This document shows positions 57,117-64,000 of a DNA stretch of 64,000 nucleotides, in pieces. Numbering within the stretch: position 1 is the stretch's first letter; each line of letters begins with the position of its first letter. The notes below the pieces were generated by a model. That model worked only from the letters and a program-made list of their open reading frames with translations, did not search any database and was not told where the DNA came from. Both the position numbers and the translations under genes were made by a program. Source of the DNA: Phallusia mammillata (taxonomy: Eukaryota; Chordata; Ascidiacea; Phlebobranchia; Ascidiidae); NCBI GenBank assembly GCA_003260075.1, contig QLIY01000616.1:32959-96958 (forward strand), read 5' to 3'.

Positions 57117-59354
57117 ATGATACGTGTTGCAACTTATGAAGGAAGTTTAGAAAATTTGTATATTTTTGAGGAGAAAGACGCGAAAGGTATGAACAAATTA
57201 TATGGTACCAGTTCATCTCACCAGTCATTTCATGCTTTGAAACTTACCCTATCATTGATGTTGCTGCTTATGATCGACCCTAGTTGGGCTTGCCTCATTT
57301 AACAGTTTTAACTATGCAAGGTGTTCTGTGTGAGAGGCACCTCAAAAGAGGGTTTGAGCAGATTTTAATTATAGGCACATTGTGCATTTTGAAAAAAACT
57401 GATTCATAGTTAGCAACTAGCATGTGGTTATTAATCAAAATTTAGAAAATAAAAGAGGTTTATTTTGGAGGACAGTCAGTTCTTACAAAGTTATTAAGGT
57501 TGATGTGAAAAATGTTTGATGGAATTTGCTTTCAATTCAATTTTGGCATTTATTGCTTTTCATATCAATTTTATCTATTTTTCTGCCAATCATTGGTCAT
57601 TTTAAGATCACTTCATTGCCATCATTTTAATTCAAGAACACTATCACCATGTTTATGGACAGTAAGTACTAGGCTGTGCTGTGACATATTCATTTTGTAC
57701 TAATTCAACATATCTATTGCATGTTGGTTTGTGTGGTAGTGGTGGTTTGGCAAACGATTTACAAATGAAACTAGTTTCATCTTATTCTTATATAATAGAT
57801 TTTGCGTTTTGTGTGTGGCTGTGCATAATTTAAAAGTAGTTATTGAATCATGTTGACAAAATCCTAACCAATGTTTATATGTGTTTGCATTGTGAAGTTG
57901 ATGACCCTAATAAGAAGGCAGTGTCATTTGGCACAACACTGGACCGAGGTTTATTTCCCCATGTTTGTGCACCTGATCGAACAGGAAATGAACTTTATCC
58001 CCTTAGAGGAGCCCCTGACCGAGGACCAGGCCGTTACAACAATGCTGAGGTAAAGTTGCCTGACTTTTAACATTTTTAAAATGGACCAGAATTAAGAACC
58101 CATAGAAGTATGCCTATAATGAATGTCTTTTCAACACAATATTGTCACACCAAGTACAGATGTTTCTGACTTATTAGATATTAGAACTTCAATTTGTCAA
58201 ACTGTTTTAGCTGTTAATCAGAATTTAAAAATGGAACATGCAGTTTGGTATTGTAAAATGTAACAAAATAAATTTCCGCAGCCAGAATTGTCTGTACAAC
58301 ATTTGAGAATGGTGATGCTCTTGGTATTGTTGATTCCAAATTCTGATAGGAAATTATCAACCTTTTCTTTAATAACAGGGTTTGTTTAATTATATTATAT
58401 CTAGGTGAGCAGTTTTACTTATAACCTGGACAAGTGGGTGTGCAGTAAAAGAGGATACACTTGTGGATCAAGAACAGAACCCAGATTTCGCAAGGTACTT
58501 CATTAATCTTGTTCAGACTTTTTTGTCATAAAATCATCATATAAAAGCCTAACTGTTAGATTGAAACTGTCAAATAATTGTTTTCATCAGATACACCAAA
58601 TGGTTACTCCAAGCCCTACACAATACCAAACAAATTGGACCAACAGAGTAAAACCAAAATCTGCATATAAACCTTTTGAAACTTCTGCACTGCGTTTCAA
58701 ACAATTAACACAGGACCCAATGATAACACCGGGGTAAGCGTTAGTTTACAAGATGTTTTTTTTGCAATGTCATATGACCACCATGCTCATTTGACAGGCC
58801 TGGAATTTATGAGCACGATGTCCCTAGAAACAGACAGGTAAAATGGCCTCAGCAATTTGGAGCACCAATCACACCCATTCAACCAAATGTAATGCGAAGA
58901 ACACTGAAAACTGAGGTAAACACGTCAGAATTGGCCTACGCTTATAGTCATGCCTCTAAGAAACCAGAACAATGAAATGTACTGTTTAAATTGATGATTG
59001 CTATTTGCCTTTGCAATGTTCTATTTTTGACAAAGCGACTAATCTGCTGAAGTAATGTACTGTACATTCTCCAGTGACTTTTATTAAATGGTGTTGGAAC
59101 TGTATTTTTTTTTTACTGTAATTTTTTTCCAATCCCCAAAATCTTATTTTGCAGTTACTTGGGGACAAAGGGGGGGGGGGCAAGTAATGTACTGTACATT
59201 CTCCAGTGACTTATTAAATGGTGTTGGAACTGAAGTTTTTTTTTTACTGTAACTTTTTTCCAATCCCCAAAATCTTATTTTGCAGTTACTTGGGGACAAA
59301 GAGGCCAGAAAATTCCGGAACAGAGTGGCATATTTTCAGTTGTATTGTGAATAA
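57117..59354 (+). CDS. PIFO: Pitchfork / ciliary microtubule-associated protein 3, 6 exons
   Basis: Exons 57117-57186, 57898-58049, 58405-58494, 58591-58733, 58798-58915, 59286-59354; 213 aa (human 191). Phases 1,0,0,2,0 agree. Matches to the pitchfork family: FGTTLDRGLFPHVCAPDRTG, LRGAPDRGPGRYNN, YNLDKW..SKRGYTCGSRTE, ALRFKQL.QDP and TPGPGIYEHDVPR, WPQQFGAP, RTLKTE and the C-terminal KFRNRVAYFQLYCE. The Pro-Gly-Pro-Gly-x-Tyr motifs are typical of microtubule inner proteins. Pitchfork acts at ciliary basal bodies in cilium disassembly with Aurora A and is now classed as CIMAP3. The first exon is short and lacks clear family homology, so the start is less sure. A G11 run (59170-59180) duplicates 120 bases including the acceptor and first codons of the last exon; only the downstream copy carries the complete exon. 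Confidence 0.9.
59050..59302. repeat. 120-bp duplication across a G11 run at pitchfork's last exon
   Basis: 59050-59169 and 59182-59302 are near-identical, with G59170-59180 between them. Both copies contain ATCTTATTTTGCAG and TTACTTGGGGACAAAG. Copy one then stops in the Gs, whereas copy two continues into GAGGCC and the rest of the exon. Confidence 0.88.
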
Positions 59355-60491
59355 TTTTTCTTGTTACTGCACTAAACGATTTCTTTCCATGAAAAGTGTT
59401 ATTCCATACAACAAACTGATGCCAATACCCTTACATCCTATTTGTACAAGTGTTGATATTCTTACATCCTCAAGTCTAAAGCATATACTGGACACTACAA
59501 ATTTGTATTAAACATGTTTAGATTATAATCATAAAAATACAATGTTTCTTGGTATAGTCATAGTGAGTTGGCTTAATATAGAAAACTTTCATGGGGAAGT
59601 ATAAAACAAAACAACATTTTAAAGGTTGATTTACTGTGATATTATTGTAAACCAAAGTTGACAATTGTCAATTGTTAAGTAATCGCTGTACTGAATTTAT
59701 TACTAAGTGAAAATCATGTTTTTTAATCCAGAGCCGTGCTGAGTTCTTTGGATACAGTTGAATGATGTAAAAATTAATGTAGATAATGCAACAACATATG
59801 ACAAATAATAAGCCTACAACAAAGTATTTAGTTATTACATTGGTTTCCAACCAGAAAAAAATTCCCCCCAAAACATAGTGTGGAAATTTCACTTTTAATT
59901 TTGTATTAAAAGGTACGGAATTTGTTAAACGTTGGGATTGGAAACCACTAAGTTTTTATCACCATCGCCTTTTTGCCAGATACCAGTTTTTTTCGTTAGT
60001 TAGGTAGAAATAAATTTTTGCAGAATTGCTGTTTTGCATTATCGTGTGTTTTAAAACAGTTGGTAATAAAAAAGACTGTGTCTGTTTATAAATAGAAAGG
60101 AACGTCAAAAAGTTTTTTGCTTAGATTTTATTTAAGTCGATAACAAATGTCAGCAAAGAGAATGTCTTTAAAGGCAGCATAATAAACAGTCTAATTTCTT
60201 AAATACATTACTTGTGACTGGTCTGACCTGATACTAATATTTAACATATTCATTTTAATGGCATGAACAAGCCTTGGATAAAGCTAAGGGCTAAAAGTTT
60301 ATGCAAAAACATCACTCGTAAAAATTGATAACATTTCAGTCTTACAAAATTAAAAATATTGTGGATATCGCAAAATCATATGCGTGATGGTCATCACAGC
60401 ACTGAAAACATGGTTGGCTGAACAGAACACTTTGAGCTTCTATTTTGGTTGGTCAGTACATTGTTGAAAGAGGCAGTGTCACAATCAAAGG
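59355..60491. other. 3' flank of pitchfork
   Basis: AT-rich, with an AAATAAATTT near 60010. No coding exon, repeat or RNA gene supported. Confidence 0.5.
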
Positions 60492-62381
60492 TCATGTCTG
60501 GTCAATAAAACTACTGATGTCACTAAAAACAGAAGTGGTTTCCTCCAGAAGTGAACCATCAATCAATTCTTCATCATCATCTAAAAACCATCCACCCTCA
60601 TCAGGAGAGTCATCTTTCTCATCATCATCATCTACTTAATACAAAAAAGTATCATCAACTGACTCCTGGTGATAGGTTGGCCCAAAACATCTTGTTGGGC
60701 TGTTATTTTTCTTTATTAAAAATACGGTGTGTTTATATGTTACTTTTTGATGTTTCTCAGACCAGGGGTGGGCACCCAAGCCAGACATGGGGTCGAATAC
60801 ATGCGTCCTGTATTCGAATACTTTACAAATACCTCCATGACTGTATTCGAATGCATAATTACTTTAGTAATTTTTGAGTAAGAGCAATTCGAATAAAACG
60901 AGTCAAGTATTTGTATTCATGAATAGTTCACCAAAATACAACGACATGTAATTCGAATACTACTCGAATAAACCCAAGCATGTATTCGTATTAATGAATC
61001 CTTACGCACTTTTTAAAGTCCAGCAATTCGAATTATGCGAGTCAAGTATTCGTATTCACAAATTGTTTCGTAATGTTTAAGTGGCAGCAATTCGAATAAA
61101 ACGTGTCAAGTATTTGTATTCGTGAATACTTGACCAAAAACAACAACGTGTAATTCGAATACCATTCAAATAAACTCCAAGCGTGTATTCGCATTCATGA
61201 ATACTTACGTACTTTTTAAAATGTATCAATTCAAATTAACAGTTTCAGTTATTTGAATTCACGAATTGTTCGGTTGTTGTAAGAAGCAATTAAAAACAAT
61301 TGGAATGCACCGATTCCAGTAATTGTAGTTGCGGTTAAAAGGTATTCGATCAAAAAGTAACATTTTTGCATTGCAAAATTATCAGTAAAAATGTAAACCA
61401 ACGAGCTTTGTTTTGCCACATTAGCTTGACTGATTTAAATCTCCGTTATGTAAATTCCCCCAAATTCAAATGAGATGTTTGCTTCATAAACATGCCACAC
61501 CTGTCATGTGCTGAGAACAACCTAATGTTGGAAGCTTTGTAACACAATTGCATTTATGTAACGTCACAATCAAAGTTCTGGGGGGGGGGCCTCAACTACT
61601 CCCATTCTGGAGGCAATCGGCGATTCGAATTGTATTCGTAAAATTTTAGTTATGTATTCGATTTTAAGAATTTTACGTTGCCAAAGACTAACAACAATTC
61701 GAATTGTATTCGTAAAAAATTACCGTGTATTCGAATTTGCGAATTCTTAGGTTGGCAAAAACCTACAACAATTCGAATTTTATTAGAATGAATTTACTCA
61801 AGCGTTTGTATTCATGAATTGTTGATTCAAAAGTTAACATCAACTATTCGAATTGTATTCGTGCACTATCAAACGAATGCCAAAATCATTCGAATACAGC
61901 ACGAAGGTGGCAAAACCTGTATTCGAATGCATTCAAATACAAATGATGAATACGAATTGCCCCATGTCTGACCCAATGATACACATGCCATAAACAACAA
62001 GTGAGGTATTTATCATGCAAAATGGTACAAAAGTTAATGCTCCAGCACTACACATTAAAAAGTTACCAGTCCCTGCTTTTACCCTCTGTTATGTTTGTGA
62101 TGTTTTTAGTTTTAGCAGTTTTGGTCATGGTAGGTAGTAGCCCTCAAACAAATTTCTAATAATGCATGTGCAAGCAAAGTGATCAATTTTGCTTTTCTGG
62201 AGTCAGTTGTGCCAGTCTTGGTTTCACAGAGCAGTTTTGCACAAAAACATATCCAGATTCAGATTACCTCCACCAACAAAATCCTCTTCATCACCAATAT
62301 CTTCATCTTGGGTTGAGTGTTCCTCCAAAGACGTCTCTTCATCTGTAGCAAGTTTATAACATGTATGTTTTTCAAGAAAAA
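60492..62381 (-). CDS. Last two exons of an unidentified acidic protein (partial)
   Basis: Penultimate exon 62381-62268 (114 bases; acceptor TTTTCTAG, donor GGAG|GTAATC) and last exon 60634-60492 (143 bases; acceptor TATTAAG, stop TGA). The phases fit (1 into 1). The penultimate exon encodes a very acidic stretch (EETSLEEHSTQDEDIGDEED), the last one DDDDEKDDSPDEGG then WFLDDDEELIDGSLLEE and a Ser-rich end FSDISSFIDQT. No family recognised. The intron holds the ATTCGAAT-rich element. A second copy of the penultimate exon (63469-63356) lies in the downstream G-run duplication. The 5' part of the gene would lie beyond the right edge. Confidence 0.4.
60764..61975. mobile_element. ATTCGAAT-rich transposon-like element
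   Basis: Starts near CAGGGGTGGGCACCCAAGCC and AGACATGGGGTCGAATAC. It ends with the inverted counterpart TACGAATTGCCCCATGTCTG then ACCCA. The interior is a dense, irregular array of ATTCGAAT, AATTCGAAT, TATTCGTAT and similar self-complementary motifs in both orientations. It is interrupted at 61580-61589 by a G10 run. The right ~390 bases recur at 62678-63070. No ORF. Confidence 0.65.
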
Positions 62382-63742
62382 CTAGAAAAGTGGCTTTCTG
62401 ATATACTTTCATTTTATATATTCTATACGATATTTACCAATTTACTACACTGTACACAATTTTATCTACATACATGATTGTTTTTGCAAGCAAAAACGAA
62501 TGGGTCCCCACACGCGTGTTTATGCGGATTTACGGTAAACCTATATGTGGCGGTTATTTTTATATTCTTAAGGACATATATGTGACAGATATTTTTATAT
62601 TCTTAAAGACAAAGCACAAACTTAACTTTAAAAGTTCTTTTCCATATTCTTTTAGGGGGGGGGGGGTGGCAAAATGTCCTCGACTACTCCCATTCTGGAG
62701 GCAATCGGCGATTCGAATTGTATTCGTAAAATTTTAGTTATGTATTCGATTTTAAGAATTTTACGTTGCCAAAGACTAACAACAATTCGAATTGTATTCG
62801 TAAAAAATTACCGTGTATTCGAATTTGCGAATTCTTAGGTTGGCAAAAACCTACAACAATTCGAATTTTATTAGAATGAATTTACTCAAGCGTTTGTATT
62901 CATGAATTGTTGATTCAAAAGTTAACATCAACTATTCGAATTGTATTCGTGCACTATCAAACGAATGCCAAAATCATTCGAATACAGCACGAAGGTGGCA
63001 AAACCTGTATTCGAATGCATTCAAATACAAATGACGAATACGAATTGCCCCATGTCTGACCCAATGATACACATGCCATAAACAACAAGTGAGGTATTTA
63101 TCATGCAAAATGGTACAAAAGTTAATGCTCCAGCACTACACATTAAAAAGTTACCAGTCCCTGCTTTTACCCTCTGTTATGTTTGTGATGTTTTTAGTTT
63201 TAGCAGTTTTGGTCATGGTAGGTAGTAGCCCTCAAACAAATTTCTAATAATGCATGTGCAAGCAAAGTGATCAATTTTGCTTTTCTGGAGTCAGTTGTGC
63301 CAGTCTTGGTTTCACAGAGCAGTTTTGCACAAAAACATATCCAGATTCAGATTACCTCCACCAACAAAATCCTCTTCATCACCAATATCTTCATCTTGGG
63401 TTGAGTGTTCCTCCAAAGACGTCTCTTCATCTGTAGCAAGTTTATAACATGTATGTTTTTCAAGAAAAACTAGAAAAGTGGCTTTCTGATATACTTTCAT
63501 TTTATATATTCTATACGATATTTACCAATTTACTACACTGTACACAATTTTATCTACATACATGATTGTTTTTGCAAGCAAAAACGAATGGGTCCCACAC
63601 GCGTGTTTATGCGGATTTACGGTAAACCTATATGTGGCGGTTATTTTTATATTCTTAAGGACATATATGTGACAGATATTTTTATATTCTTAAAGACAAA
63701 GCACAAACTTAACTTTAAAAGTTCTTTTCCATATTCTTTTAG
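61590..63742. repeat. ~1.06-kb direct duplication across a G12 run
   Basis: 61590-62654 is repeated at about 62678-63742 with very few differences (for example GGGTCCCCACAC against GGGTCCCACAC). G62655-62666 separates them. The first copy stops at CCATATTCTTTTAG just before the Gs, and the second passes this point and continues to the window end. It contains the transposon end, the acidic-protein exon and part of the dispersed repeat. Confidence 0.9.
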
Positions 63743-64000
63743 CAATATTATTGTCATGTAATTACAAAAAATCGGTGAAAAAAGAACGGGGAAAATACAT
63801 TCAATTTAATCTCTTGCTTTGACCTTGATATTGTGGTTCAAGTTCAGTTTTTAAACACAAATTTTCCTAGAAAGCCTTAACTGTTGTATTAGACACTATA
63901 TAAAAAAAGTCGTTTGCTACAAAGGTATACATAACAACTTGTTTTTCACTTAACTTTGTTTCGCAAAAACGACCGTTTAATGACCTTTTGACACTGTTTT
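63743..64000. other. Continuation of the dispersed repeat to the window edge
   Basis: Matches 33575-33835 of the TRAF6 intron closely to the last base, so the repeat boundary lies outside the window. No coding exon. Confidence 0.6.

Noticed and set aside
60764-61975. Repeats reminiscent of a CRISPR array
   Set aside because: Irregular spacing, short palindromic motifs in both orientations, eukaryotic context and transposon-like inverted ends.

Overview
Eukaryotic, AT-rich, gene-poor-to-moderate window with short phase-conserved introns, many miniature transposons and clearly chordate gene content (TRAF6, pitchfork/CIMAP3, mitochondrial ribosomal protein S18C, vertebrate-type retinol-dehydrogenase-like SDRs). 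The sequence alone suggests a tunicate (solitary ascidian, Ciona- or Phallusia-like); this is inference, since no species marker is present. Exon coordinates below were worked out by hand from splice consensus, phase and family alignment.

Layout. 1-4600: a two-finger C2H2 protein (+) and MRPS18C (-). 4800-23900: a tandem, mixed-orientation cluster of one divergent rhodopsin-like 7TM receptor family. All copies share the same seven-exon architecture (113/164/291/140-149/154/103/100-124 coding bases). Gene A (+), B (-) and C (-) look complete. D is a 1413-base gapless inverted copy of C. E, G, H, I and F are broken, truncated or cut by assembly junctions. 26719-44443: a 13-exon TRAF6 orthologue (-) spanning almost 18 kb, with RING, TRAF-type zinc fingers, coiled coil and MATH domain. 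48431-56643: two tandem SDR (retinol dehydrogenase-like) genes (-) with nearly identical exon lengths. 57117-59354: a pitchfork (PIFO/CIMAP3) orthologue (+). 60492-62381: the last two exons of an unidentified acidic protein (-) whose 5' part lies beyond the window.

Repeats. There are at least seven hAT-like miniature elements, five with good 8-9 bp target duplications. There is a 396-bp fold-back insertion with a 12-bp target duplication and a paralogous empty site in the same window, an ATTCGAAT-rich element, and a dispersed repeat shared by the receptor cluster and a TRAF6 intron.

The most striking non-genic signal is a set of C8+/G8+ runs. Nearly all sit exactly at discontinuities: a short direct duplication of the upstream sequence, an inversion, or replacement of sequence seen in a paralogue. 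One 70-C run replaces 72 bases of conserved promoter sequence. I read these mainly as assembly/sequencing artefacts, so copy number and breaks in the receptor cluster must be treated with care. I found no clear candidate for a wholly new molecular system; the orphan receptor family, which lacks DRY, CWxP and NPxxY, is the best biological lead.
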